This document shows, piece after piece, positions 33,427 to 40,928 of a DNA stretch of 40,928 nt. A program made the position numbers and the translations under genes. How positions within the stretch are numbered: the first letter of the stretch is position 1; every line of letters begins with the position of its first letter. Source of the stretch: an uncultured Methylobacillus sp. (lineage in GTDB: Bacteria > Pseudomonadota > Gammaproteobacteria > Burkholderiales > Methylophilaceae); assembly GCA_946478865.1 (NCBI GenBank), contig CAMLDO010000019.1, forward strand, positions 1 through 40,928, read 5' to 3'. The notes under the pieces are model-generated. The model searched no databases. It was not told the DNA's origin and saw only the letters and a list, made by a program, of their open reading frames with translations.

Positions 33427-34721
33427 AGCCGGAAGCCGTTAATACCATTACGCTCGACCAACTCCGCGTCGGCCTTTATATCCATCTCGACCTCGGCTGG
33501 ATGGATCACCCATTTACCTTTAGCAACTTCAAGATCCGCAACGAGAGCCAGATCGCGCAGATCAAGGCGCTCGGCATCAAGCAATTGCGCTATGACCCCT
33601 TGCGCAGTGATTGCGAACCGGCTCCGCCGCTGTCTTCCCCGAGCCCGGCGACAGCCACTATGATGCAGAACGATGTCCAGCCGCCGCCCGTGACGGATGA
33701 TGTCATCGTGGATACCGAAGAGGAAAGTTTCGAAACCAAGCGTCTGGAAGAGCTGCGCAATGCCGTGCAGGAGTGCGAGCGCAAGTTCGTGCAGGCGGTC
33801 AGCACGGTCACGCGCATCGAGCGCGAGATCCACATCACCCCACCGAAATCGATGGCAGAGGCGCATGCGCTGGTAGACGGCATGGTGGAATCGCTGCTGA
33901 CCGAGAGCGATGTCGTGTTGCATGCGATGAACGACAGGCGCGGCATGACGGAACAGTACTCGCACTCGCTCAACGTCACCGTGCTGTCGCTCATTCTCGC
34001 CAAGTCGCTCGACATGACCGATCAGGAAGTGCGGCACCTCGCCCTGGGCGCGCTGTTCCACGATATCGGCAAGGACCAGATTCCGGACCGCATCACGCGC
34101 AAAACCGATCCGCTGACCAAATCCGAGCTGGCATTGATCCAGGAGCATCCCCAGTTCGGCGTACAGTTTGCCGAGAATTTCAAGTTCGATCCGCGCGTCG
34201 CACTTATCATCGGACAGCACCATGAATGCATCGATGGCAGCGGCTATCCCAAACGCCTCAAGGGAGACCAGATCGACCGGCTGGCGCGCATCGTCGCAAT
34301 CGTCAACATCTACGACAATCTGTGCAATCCGATGGACCCGGCGACCGCGATGACGCCTTACGAGGCGCTCGCCAACATGTTCTCGCGGCAACGTGCGAAG
34401 CTCGATCCGTCCATCCTCAAGCTGCTCATCAAGAGCATGGGCGTCTATCCGCCGGGCAGCATCGTGCGCCTGTCCAGCGGCGACCACGGCATGGTGATCT
34501 CGGTCAACCCGAGCAAGCCGCTGCGGCCGTGCGTGATGCTGCACCTGCCCGATGTTCCAGCCAAGACGCCGATGCTTATCGACCTCGGCGAAGAGGCCGC
34601 GCTCAGCATTACCCAATGCCTGCGCCCCAACCAGTTGCCCAAGGAAGCGCTGGAATACCTGAGCCCGGGCAAACACATCAGCTACTATTTCGACAAGGAA
34701 CCGACCAAGGCAGGGCAATAA
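33423..34721 (+). CDS. HD-GYP domain c-di-GMP phosphodiesterase (DUF3391 N-terminus)
   Basis: This 432-residue protein probably hydrolyses c-di-GMP to GMP. The N-terminal part (~1-60, DQLRVGLYIHLDLGWMDHPF) is the DUF3391 domain common in such proteins. A Glu/Gln-rich linker follows, then the HD-GYP domain (~175-345). That domain carries HSLNVTVLSLILA, the metal-binding H213-D214 of FHDIGK, and HHECIDGSGYP with H266/H267 and the GYP-type signature at 274-276. Translational coupling to the GGDEF-EAL gene implies that the two act as a module. A terminator follows. Target and signal are unknown. Confidence 0.94.
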   Translation: MKPEAVNTITLDQLRVGLYIHLDLGWMDHPFTFSNFKIRNESQIAQIKALGIKQLRYDPLRSDCEPAPPLSSPSPATATMMQNDVQPPPVTDDVIVDTEEESFETKRLEELRNAVQECERKFVQAVSTVTRIEREIHITPPKSMAEAHALVDGMVESLLTESDVVLHAMNDRRGMTEQYSHSLNVTVLSLILAKSLDMTDQEVRHLALGALFHDIGKDQIPDRITRKTDPLTKSELALIQEHPQFGVQFAENFKFDPRVALIIGQHHECIDGSGYPKRLKGDQIDRLARIVAIVNIYDNLCNPMDPATAMTPYEALANMFSRQRAKLDPSILKLLIKSMGVYPPGSIVRLSSGDHGMVISVNPSKPLRPCVMLHLPDVPAKTPMLIDLGEEAALSITQCLRPNQLPKEALEYLSPGKHISYYFDKEPTKAGQ

Positions 34722-34741
34722 TCGCCTCAGCCGCAGCAAAG

Positions 34742-34766
34742 AAAAAGGCGCCAGTGGCGCCTTTTT
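34742..34766. terminator. Bidirectional intrinsic terminator
   Basis: Arms 34742-34752 and 34756-34766 pair perfectly (A5-GGCGCC / GGCGCC-T5) around a three-base loop, between the convergent HD-GYP and thioredoxin-like genes. Confidence 0.92.
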
Positions 34767-34781
34767 GGTTTTCCATGCTGG

Positions 34782-35255
34782 CTACCGTTTAAGCCTGTTT
34801 GCCCAGCCCGACAGCCATTCAGCGCTCACCTGCCCCGAACGCCCCTGCACGCCACCTTTGCCGTCGTAGAAATAAGTGCGCGGCAGCTCGCCGTGCCATT
34901 TTCTATCTACCGAGAAATAGAGGCGTTCTGGATCGTCACCGGCAAAAATCCAGCGCTCGCCCTGCCCTTGCGGCAACCACTCGGCCAGCTTTTTATCCGC
35001 TTCTGCTTTGAATTCAACACCATCCACATTCACCAGCACCAACTCGATATCAGGTTTCTGGCGCACCAGTGCACCCAGGTGACGGATTTCTTCCGGGCAA
35101 TAGGCGCAATCCACCGACCAGAAAGCCAGCACCAGCGGCTTGCCCGCATACACCTGCTCGATAGCGGCGCGGCTGCCGGGCTGAAAAGGCTTTAGCTCGC
35201 CGGCAAGCACAGGCAGCGCAAGCGAAAGGCAAAGGAGCAGAGCCAGGCGCTTCAT
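34782..35255 (-). CDS. Periplasmic thioredoxin-like (TlpA/redoxin) protein
   Basis: This 157-residue protein starts at 35255, giving a signal peptide (MKRLALLLCLSLALPVLAG). The single thioredoxin-fold domain has LVLAFWSVDCAYCPEEIRHL with the redox motif CAYC (50-53) and the later cis-proline segment ELPRTYFYDGKG. The usual tryptophan before the first cysteine is replaced by Asp. It likely reduces or delivers disulfide or metal in the periplasm. It overlaps the Asp-box protein gene (ATGA) and is the last gene of a three-gene set with a TonB-dependent receptor, so it may service the Cys-rich propeller protein. Confidence 0.87.
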   Translation of the reverse strand: MKRLALLLCLSLALPVLAGELKPFQPGSRAAIEQVYAGKPLVLAFWSVDCAYCPEEIRHLGALVRQKPDIELVLVNVDGVEFKAEADKKLAEWLPQGQGERWIFAGDDPERLYFSVDRKWHGELPRTYFYDGKGGVQGRSGQVSAEWLSGWANRLKR

Positions 35256-36448
35256 TGGTCGGCACCCGCGTTGATGAGACGATATCCGTCCTGCCGGGTG
35301 TTCCATGACAGATAAACCATTTTGCCATTCGAAATCAGAAAAGGGTTGTCCGCAGCGCCCGCCGTTTCGGCCACCTTGCGCGGCTCGCCCCACGAACGGC
35401 CGCCGTCGTCGGATTCCATCATCATGATGACGGCCTGCGTTTCGGTGAGCTCCTTCCACACCAGCCAGACCCGCTCGCCCTGCGCATACAGCGACGGATG
35501 CCCGGCCTGAGCTTCGGCACTGCCAACGCGGCGCGCGGGCGAGGCCACCCAGGCAGTACCGTCCATGCGCGCCACGTACAATCCCGGCTTCTTCTCATTG
35601 CCGTCGTACCACGCCAGATGCCAGCCCCAATCGCTGCCGCGGGCGATGGCCGGACCGTGGTGCGGGCAGGCGTCGATTTTCCAGTTGCCGAAGGACGCAC
35701 GTACCGGTTCCTGGAGCACGCCCGTCGGTCCGATGCGTGCCATCGCGTGGTCGCGGATACCGCCATCGAATACGTGCCGCCACATCAACATCGCCGTACC
35801 TGAAGGCTCGGTAGCAAGCGCGATGCGGCAGCATTCACAAGTATGGTCGGCCACCTTGAACTCCTTGCCGAAACTCGCACCGCCGTCGCGCGAGACGGCT
35901 GCATAGATTGCGGCCCCCTCGTATTTCTTGCCGGTCTTTTGTGCGGTTTGCAGGTCGCGCTTGTCGATCCATGCCACGTAAATCGTGCCGTCGGCCGCCA
36001 CCGCGAGCGCGTCAAAGCGATGCGTGATCGCATCGCGGTTGTGATTGACGATGATGGGTTCGGAAAACGTCTTGCCGCCGTCGGTCGAACGGCTGAAGCG
36101 GATATGGCCCGCGTAGGGCTTGTCGAGCGCTTGCGTCCAGCTTACGTAGATTTCACTATTTGGGCCGAAGGCGATCTTGGGGCGCAACTCACCTTCACCG
36201 CCGATTTTCTCGGGAGTGGCATTCACAGCGACGGGAGCGCTGAATGTACGCCCTTGATCGTCGGAATGGCTGACCAGCACGCGGCCATTTTCCACTGCCG
36301 CACGCCACAGTCGTCCAGAAATGTCGAAATCGGCGCTTACCGCCAGCCCCTGCTTGGTCGCAGGCTCATGGCTATGTGTTTTATGCGCGTGGCCCATGGA
36401 TGTCAGGGCGAGCAGGGAAAAAGTCAGCAACAATTTGCGGAACATCAT
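35252..36448 (-). CDS. Secreted Asp-box (BNR/sialidase-like) propeller protein with CECC motif
   Basis: This 398-residue protein (ATG at 36448, or 36445) has a signal peptide (MMFRKLLLTFSLLALTSMGHA) followed by a His-rich mature N-terminus (HKTHSHE). Four Asp-boxes of the SxDxGxTF/W type are visible near residues 62, 121, 186 and in the last fifth (SDDGGRSW), so a sialidase-like six-bladed propeller is expected. Between the third and fourth boxes it has DHTCECCRIAL (CECC at 204-207) and DACPHHGPAIA (C261, H263, H264). Catalytic sialidase residues (the arginine triad) cannot be confirmed. The Cys/His clusters suggest metal binding, perhaps copper, but this is inference. It lies four bases after the TonB receptor gene. 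Confidence 0.8.
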   Translation of the reverse strand: MMFRKLLLTFSLLALTSMGHAHKTHSHEPATKQGLAVSADFDISGRLWRAAVENGRVLVSHSDDQGRTFSAPVAVNATPEKIGGEGELRPKIAFGPNSEIYVSWTQALDKPYAGHIRFSRSTDGGKTFSEPIIVNHNRDAITHRFDALAVAADGTIYVAWIDKRDLQTAQKTGKKYEGAAIYAAVSRDGGASFGKEFKVADHTCECCRIALATEPSGTAMLMWRHVFDGGIRDHAMARIGPTGVLQEPVRASFGNWKIDACPHHGPAIARGSDWGWHLAWYDGNEKKPGLYVARMDGTAWVASPARRVGSAEAQAGHPSLYAQGERVWLVWKELTETQAVIMMMESDDGGRSWGEPRKVAETAGAADNPFLISNGKMVYLSWNTRQDGYRLINAGADQ

Positions 36449-36452
36449 CGGT

Positions 36453-38543
36453 TCACTTTTGAGCGGAGCCCCAATGATAAACCACGCCCACATACGCCGT
36501 CCTCGGCATGCCAGGGGCAAACTCGCGACCATTAGTCGTCGAAAATGCCGCCGCTTCCGCGTAACGGCGGTCGGCGATATTCATGAGACGGCCGTAGACT
36601 TCCCATTCGCGCGTCACGAAATGATTGGCACGCAGATTGAACAGGTCATGTCCTTCGTAGGATGCGCCCGGCGTATTGGCCTGGTCCATGCGGTAGTGGC
36701 CGACATGCACCCACTCCAGCCCGACACGGCCGCCATTGAGCAAGGCGGGCGAGTATTCCAGCGAAACGTTGGCGAGCGTGCGTGGCGCGCTTTCGATCTC
36801 GTTGCCGGAAAAGTCGGTGGTGGAGTTGACCACCCACTCGTCGTAACGGTGGCGCGTCCAGGAAAAGGCGCCGTTGAGGCGCAACCGGTCAGTCAGCGCG
36901 GCACTGAGGCCGAGTTCCAGCCCACGGTGCGTGGTCTTGCCGTTATTGACTGCGATGGTGTCGCCATTCGCGTCGCGGAAGCCGAGCACATCGTTGTCTT
37001 TTTGCAGGTCGAACACCGCCACGCTGTAATCCAGCAGCCCCATCTTGCCACGCCATCCGAGCTCGTACTGCCGTGCTTCGATGGGGTCCAGCCCCACGGT
37101 ATCGAGACTTGCTCCTTGCCGGAACAGTTGCCCTTCCGAGGGGGCGCGGAAGCCTTCCGAATAGCTGGCATAGACGCTGTCGCTCGCGCTCAATTGCCAG
37201 GTCGCGCCGATCTTGGGGCTCACGTGGCTGAAATCGACCTCTGTGCTGGCGGGGCGGCGCAACGAGCCAGTCGTAAGCGTCGAAAGGTTGTTGTCGTAAT
37301 CGTAGGTGATGCGGTCATAGCGCAGACCGGCGGTAATGCGCAAACGCTCCACCGGCGAGAATTCGCCGTGCAGGTAGGGCGAAACACCGGTGTAGGTTAC
37401 GTCGTAGTCGTAGTTGACGCCGTTACGCGTGAACGAGGTGTACTGCCGCGCGCCGGAGGCCAGCGTTATGAATTGCGGCGTGATGCGGCGCTCGAAATAA
37501 CTCCCCGGGCTACGGTCGATGTCCACGCCGGCAATGAGCCGCGTGCGCATCGGCTCGAAATCCTTGCGCACCTTGGCGAGCAGGCCGACCGAGTAATTGC
37601 GCGACAGGTTGATGCGGTTGGGCACGCCGATGTAGTTAGGCAATTGCTCCATCTCGTTGTAGCGCAGGTAAGGCGTGAGGCTCACCAGCGTGTCGCCGAA
37701 CGACTTTTCGTAGGCCGACGAAAGCCGCGCCGCCTTGACCTCGCGGTAGGAAATCGGGATGTAATTGAGGCGCGGATGATTGCGATAGTCGGATTCGCGC
37801 AAGCGCGTGCTGCCGGCCGATTGCTGGTCGATATCGGATGTGGAAAGCAGCGTTTTGACCGTCGCGTCCTCGCCCACGGCCTGGTCCCAACGCAGCGAGA
37901 AGCTGCGGCGGTCATAGCCGGTCGCATCACGCCAACCGTCGGTATGCGTGACATTGACGCTGGGACGTATCCCCCAGGTTTCGCCGCCGGTGCCGCCGGT
38001 TAGCAGCAATCGGCTCCAGCCGTATTCACCGACTTCCGCATTCGCTTCAAGTTCCGGTGCGTCCGGCGCGGGGCGAGACAGCACGTTGATCACACCGCCG
38101 ATTGCGTCCGAACCGTAAAGCGCGCTCGACGGCCCCTTGATCACTTCCATTCCGGCCGATTGCGGCAAATTGATCTCGTACAAGGCATTGTGATTGAAAA
38201 AACCGGTGGAACGCGTCGGGATGCCATCCTCCAGATAAAGATAGACCGCGTCGGTCGTGAGCGGCTGGCGTATCGAAGTCTGATGCCCTTCGCCGCTCGT
38301 CACGCTCGCGAACACCCCGGGCATCTTGCGCAGGATTTCGCTCGGGTGGGCCGGACGCGTTACCTCGATCTCATCCTGGCGCACCGCATTGATCGTGGCC
38401 GGAGTTTCGGAAAGCTTCTGCGCTTCGCGCGTGGCGGTTACAGTGACTTCCTCGGCGGTCCAATCAGGTGGTTGCAAGAGATGTTCGGCCTGGGTCGGCC
38501 ATGCGACTGTTCCCAGCAGCAAGGGTAGTATTCTTTTCATCAT
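36453..38543 (-). CDS. TonB-dependent outer-membrane receptor
   Basis: This 696-residue receptor should take up a scarce ligand across the outer membrane using TonB energy. The start at 38543 gives a signal peptide (MMKRILPLLLGTVAWPTQA); an ATG at 38567 adds eight residues. A TonB-box-like EEVTVTATR (~31-39) precedes the plug domain (~45-160, PSEILRKMPGVFAS, LYLEDGIPTRSTGFFNHNALYEIN, VIKGPSSALYGSDAIGGVINVLSR). The beta-barrel follows and ends in an aromatic-rich strand. The ligand is not clear from sequence; siderophore, copper and cobalamin receptors all share these motifs. It is the first gene of the operon with the Asp-box and thioredoxin-like proteins, and is divergent from regB across two RegA-like sites. 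Confidence 0.9.
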   Translation of the reverse strand: MMKRILPLLLGTVAWPTQAEHLLQPPDWTAEEVTVTATREAQKLSETPATINAVRQDEIEVTRPAHPSEILRKMPGVFASVTSGEGHQTSIRQPLTTDAVYLYLEDGIPTRSTGFFNHNALYEINLPQSAGMEVIKGPSSALYGSDAIGGVINVLSRPAPDAPELEANAEVGEYGWSRLLLTGGTGGETWGIRPSVNVTHTDGWRDATGYDRRSFSLRWDQAVGEDATVKTLLSTSDIDQQSAGSTRLRESDYRNHPRLNYIPISYREVKAARLSSAYEKSFGDTLVSLTPYLRYNEMEQLPNYIGVPNRINLSRNYSVGLLAKVRKDFEPMRTRLIAGVDIDRSPGSYFERRITPQFITLASGARQYTSFTRNGVNYDYDVTYTGVSPYLHGEFSPVERLRITAGLRYDRITYDYDNNLSTLTTGSLRRPASTEVDFSHVSPKIGATWQLSASDSVYASYSEGFRAPSEGQLFRQGASLDTVGLDPIEARQYELGWRGKMGLLDYSVAVFDLQKDNDVLGFRDANGDTIAVNNGKTTHRGLELGLSAALTDRLRLNGAFSWTRHRYDEWVVNSTTDFSGNEIESAPRTLANVSLEYSPALLNGGRVGLEWVHVGHYRMDQANTPGASYEGHDLFNLRANHFVTREWEVYGRLMNIADRRYAEAAAFSTTNGREFAPGMPRTAYVGVVYHWGSAQK

Positions 38544-38580
38544 GGTCCGGATTCTAGGGTGCGCCATGTTTTGCCGGAAT

Positions 38581-38620
38581 GCGACATGATGTCGCAGCTG
38601 GTCATGCGGCTACATGACGC
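38581..38620. promoter_or_regulatory. Two tandem RegA/PrrA-type binding sites
   Basis: GCGAC-ATGAT-GTCGC (38581-38595) and GCGGC-TACAT-GACGC (38606-38620) both fit GCGNC-N5-GNCGC, the RegA/PrrA half-site pattern as I recall it. Their centres are 25 bases apart. The first is a perfect 7+1+7 palindrome. They lie between the divergent TonB operon and regBA. Confidence 0.6.
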
Positions 38621-38656
38621 ATTCCCCTGCTCCGCTTCGCGGATTAAAATCGCCGC

Positions 38657-39943
38657 ATGACCACCGCTTCGGCCCTCACTCCATCTGCCGCCCCCAACAA
38701 CCTGCGCCGCATTTTCGTGTTGCGCAACGTGGTGATCGCGTTTCTGGCGAGTGCTGCGTTAGCGCTGGCATATTTCGAGATTCCCGTGCCGTGGCTGCCC
38801 ATCTTCGCGTCGGTGGGCGTCATGCTCTTGCTCAATGGATGGACGTGGCTGCGCCTGAGAAGCATGTCCCCGGTGCGTGATCGCGTGCTGTTCATCCAGC
38901 TTCTGGGCGATATTGCCGCACTGACGCTGCTGTTTTACTTCACGGGCGGTTACAGCAATCCGCTGGTATGGATGTACCTGCTGCCGATTGCGGTCGCCGC
39001 AGTCGCCCTTCCGCCGCGACTGGTATGGGGAATCACCGCGCTGGCGATCACGAGTTACGCAACACTGGTGTTTTTCCACGTCCCGCTGTCGCACCTGCAC
39101 GTCAACGACCTGGTCGGTGTTGGCCTGGATACCCACCTGGTCGGCATGTGGCTGGGTTTTACCGTGAGCGCCGCCTTGGTCGCCGGCTTCGTCTCGCGCA
39201 TCGGGCAGAACCTGCGCGACAATGATCGCCTCGTTGCAGAGGCGCGCGAGCAAATGCTGGAAAGTGAGCGCATGCTCGCGCTTGGAGCGTTGGCTGCAGC
39301 CACTGCGCACGAGTTGGGAACACCATTGGCGACGATGGCCGTGCTTTCCGGCGAACTGCACGACGCGCATGCCGAAAATCCGGAACTCGCCGCCGATCTC
39401 GCACTGCTGCGCAAGGAGGTCGCGCGCTGCAAGGAAATACTTTCCTCACTTGCCGCCTCTGCCGGTCAGATGCGCGGTGAAGGCGCCCGCAGCGTGGCAT
39501 TAGATGCGTTTCTCGATCAGACCCTGCAGCGCTGGCGCGATACCCGGCCTGCGCTGCAATTCGACTGCCGGCTCGAAGGGGCAACACCAGTTCTCAACAT
39601 TGCCGCCGACCGTACATTGGGCCAAGCGCTGGTCAATCTGCTGGATAACGCAGCCGATGCTTCGCCTGAACGTATAGAACTCCATGGCAGCTGGAACCGG
39701 GAGGAATTGCGTCTCGACATTCGTGACTTCGGCAGCGGTCTTCCTCCGGAGATCGCAGCTCAGGTCGGAAAACCGTTCTTCACTACCAAACAGGAAAAAG
39801 GCATGGGCATCGGCCTCTATCTCGCACGCACTATCTTCAGCCGTTTCGGCGGCCGCGTGGAACTGGAAAGCCTCGCCGAGGGCGGCACCATGACCCGCAT
39901 CCGGTTGCCGCTGGCGGAGCTCATCGTCGAGGGCAACGCATGA
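38657..39943 (+). CDS. regB: RegB/PrrB-type redox sensor histidine kinase
   Basis: This 428-residue inner-membrane kinase has about six N-terminal helices (residues 20-185). Between them is GGYSNPL (97-103), the counterpart of the quinone-binding GGxxNPF heptapeptide of RegB. The H-box ALGALAAATAHELGTPLAT has phosphoacceptor H218. A cysteine, C258 in LLRKEVARCKEIL, stands where RegB has its redox-active Cys. The N-box LVNLLDNAADA and the G-boxes DFGSGLP and GMGIGLYLA complete the ATPase domain. It should respond to quinone/oxygen status. It overlaps regA by ATGA, and cytochrome bd genes follow. The symbol follows the alphaproteobacterial family name; orthologues are also called PrrB/RoxS. Confidence 0.9.
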   Translation: MTTASALTPSAAPNNLRRIFVLRNVVIAFLASAALALAYFEIPVPWLPIFASVGVMLLLNGWTWLRLRSMSPVRDRVLFIQLLGDIAALTLLFYFTGGYSNPLVWMYLLPIAVAAVALPPRLVWGITALAITSYATLVFFHVPLSHLHVNDLVGVGLDTHLVGMWLGFTVSAALVAGFVSRIGQNLRDNDRLVAEAREQMLESERMLALGALAAATAHELGTPLATMAVLSGELHDAHAENPELAADLALLRKEVARCKEILSSLAASAGQMRGEGARSVALDAFLDQTLQRWRDTRPALQFDCRLEGATPVLNIAADRTLGQALVNLLDNAADASPERIELHGSWNREELRLDIRDFGSGLPPEIAAQVGKPFFTTKQEKGMGIGLYLARTIFSRFGGRVELESLAEGGTMTRIRLPLAELIVEGNA

Positions 39944-40488
39944 CCGAGGAAAACATCCAGCCCAGCCTGCTGCTGGCCGATGACGACATCACGTTTTGCG
40001 AGGTGATGAGCCGCGCGCTGCGCCGACGGGGTTTCGATGTTGCCATCGCCCACGATGCGGAAAGTGCCGCCCGGCTGGCTGAAAACGATCCGCCGGAATA
40101 TGCGCTGGTCGACCTCAAAATGCCGGGCGAATCCGGGCTAACGCTCGTGCGGCGCCTGCATGCCATCGAGCCTGCGACGCGTATCGTCGTGCTGACCGGC
40201 TATGCCAGCATTTCTACCGCGGTCGAGGCGATCAAGCTCGGCGCGACGCACTACCTCGCCAAGCCGGTGGATGCGGACGATGTGCTCGCCGCCTTCAGCC
40301 GCGAACAGGGCGACGACTCCGTTTCCGTCGCCGCGAATCCGCTGTCGGTGGACCGGCTGGAATGGGAACACATCCAGCGCGTTCTCGCCGAGCACGACGG
40401 CAATGTTTCCGCCACCGCACGCGCACTCAACATGCACCGGCGCACCCTGCAACGCAAGCTGTCCAAGCACCCGCCGCGCCAGCCTTGA
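39940..40488 (+). CDS. regA: RegA/PrrA-type response regulator
   Basis: This 182-residue regulator pairs with the kinase encoded just upstream. The receiver domain has the acidic pocket LLADDD, phosphoacceptor D58 in ALVDLKMPGESGL, T86 in VVLTGY and K108 in YLAKPVDADDV. A short proline-containing linker leads to a Fis-type helix-turn-helix (~150-180), EWEHIQRVLAEHDGNVSATA followed by RALNMHRRTLQRKLSKHPPR, which closely matches the DNA-recognition helix region of RegA/PrrA. It probably controls respiration and related genes according to redox state. Two matching sites lie in its own operon's promoter region. Confidence 0.93.
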   Translation: MTEENIQPSLLLADDDITFCEVMSRALRRRGFDVAIAHDAESAARLAENDPPEYALVDLKMPGESGLTLVRRLHAIEPATRIVVLTGYASISTAVEAIKLGATHYLAKPVDADDVLAAFSREQGDDSVSVAANPLSVDRLEWEHIQRVLAEHDGNVSATARALNMHRRTLQRKLSKHPPRQP

Positions 40489-40533
40489 TACGCCGCGCCT
40501 GATTCTTGCCGGGCAATTTGCTAAACTGAGCGG

Positions 40534-40710
40534 ATGTCGCCACCTGCGCCTTCCCAGCCTGAGAAGCCACGCTCGCTGAAACGCGAGATTGCCGTGATCC
40601 TGATCATCAAGGTGATCGTGCTCTATGGGATATGGGCGCTCTGGTTCGACCAGCCGATGCCCAAAGAGCAGCGGCTTGAAAAAACGACACGCATCATCCT
40701 GAACAAGTAA
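40534..40710 (+). CDS. cydP: Small cytochrome bd-associated membrane protein (CydP type)
   Basis: This 58-residue protein has a proline-rich, basic N-terminus ([19 protein letters not shown]), one transmembrane helix (~19-38, [19 protein letters not shown]) and a short charged tail ([21 protein letters not shown]). The FDQPMPKEQ segment after the helix is characteristic of the small subunit called CydP that precedes cydA in many betaproteobacteria. It begins 45 bases after regA and ends 19 bases before cydA. Its exact role in the oxidase is unproven. Confidence 0.83.
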   Translation: MSPPAPSQPEKPRSLKREIAVILIIKVIVLYGIWALWFDQPMPKEQRLEKTTRIILNK

Positions 40711-40729
40711 CCGAGATACCGGGGTTTTC

Positions 40730-40928
40730 ATGCTGCCTTCTGCCGAAGTCGTCGATCTTTCGCGCCTGCAATTCGGGGCCACCGCGCTTTACCACTTCCT
40801 GTTCGTACCGCTCACGCTGGGCCTGTCCTGGATCCTCGTGATCATGGAGTCCGTCTACGTGATGACCGGAAAACAGGTCTACAAGGACATGACCAAGTTC
40901 TGGGGCAAGCTGTTCGGCATCAATTTCG
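40730..40928 (+). CDS. cydA: Cytochrome bd ubiquinol oxidase subunit I, N-terminal part (3' end outside window)
   Basis: The first 66 residues of CydA are present. [31 protein letters not shown] is the conserved first membrane helix, with the heme b595 ligand histidine at H22 (H19 in E. coli). [23 protein letters not shown] follows as in the family. CydAB is a high-affinity quinol oxidase used at low oxygen. The gene runs off the window end. Co-transcription with cydP, and perhaps regBA, is likely because no terminator intervenes. Confidence 0.95.
   Translation, partial: MLPSAEVVDLSRLQFGATALYHFLFVPLTLGLSWILVIMESVYVMTGKQVYKDMTKFWGKLFGINF

Noticed and set aside
40506..40516. Palindrome TTGCCGGGCAA before cydP
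   Set aside because: It is an 11-base dyad of plain composition that matches neither the FNR (TTGAT-N4-ATCAA) nor the RegA pattern; probably chance.

Overview
The window is a 41-kb piece of core bacterial chromosome, GC-rich (high fifties percent by eye) and densely packed. Gene content and order point to a betaproteobacterium, most likely of the Nitrosomonadales type (Gallionellaceae/Sulfuricellaceae-like). The pointers are pcnB-folK-dNK-panB-panC-panD, bioB-F-H-C-D beside comF, rhodanese-grxC-secB-gpsA, gpmI-envC, and a RegB/RegA pair next to cytochrome bd genes. The family-level placement is inference; I see no rRNA or other decisive marker. I found no insertion sequence, phage gene, tRNA or CRISPR array.

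Layout. 1-3157: 3' end of proS, a small lytic transglycosylase, an unrecognised secreted protein on the minus strand, and an orphan MurG/UGT-like glycosyltransferase. 3178-7796: RNA polyadenylation, folate and pantothenate operon (pcnB, folK, deoxynucleoside kinase, panB, panC, then panD with its own likely promoter), closed by a 23-bp perfect hairpin shared with a convergent chemoreceptor gene. 9043-14002 (minus): biotin operon bioB-F-H-C-D headed by a small membrane protein that overlaps bioB; comF diverges from it. 14752-16066: ankyrin protein and trmL. 16103-19377 (minus): arsR-type regulator, rhodanese, grxC, secB, SH3 protein, gpsA. 19526-22790: gpmI, envC, and a guanidine-II (mini-ykkC) riboswitch controlling the guanidinium exporter gene gdx/sugE. 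22826-27803 (minus): lytic transglycosylase and tpm, then a tightly overlapping five-gene set (yjbQ, monooxygenase-like ABM protein, iron alcohol dehydrogenase, YjdF/DUF2238 membrane protein, VIT1/CCC1 metal transporter). 27938-30583: clpB with a sigma-32-type promoter. 30784-34721: a four-domain GGDEF-EAL protein coupled to an HD-GYP phosphodiesterase. 34782-38543 (minus): an operon of TonB-dependent receptor, Asp-box propeller protein and thioredoxin-like protein. 38657-40928: RegB/RegA-type redox two-component system, cydP, and the start of cydA.

How parts work together. Several loci suggest redox and sulfur/oxygen sensing. The ArsR protein has two cysteines spaced as in the persulfide sensors BigR/SqrR and sits upstream of a rhodanese and a glutaredoxin. 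A 13-bp AT-rich motif occurs on both sides of it, once inside a promoter spacer. The regBA/TonB intergenic region carries two tandem sites matching the RegA/PrrA consensus as I recall it, and cytochrome bd genes follow regBA. The least familiar stretches, and the best candidates for undescribed biology, are the TonB/propeller/thioredoxin operon, the yjbQ-to-VIT1 operon, the membrane gene heading the biotin operon, and a secB leader with two mutually exclusive hairpins.
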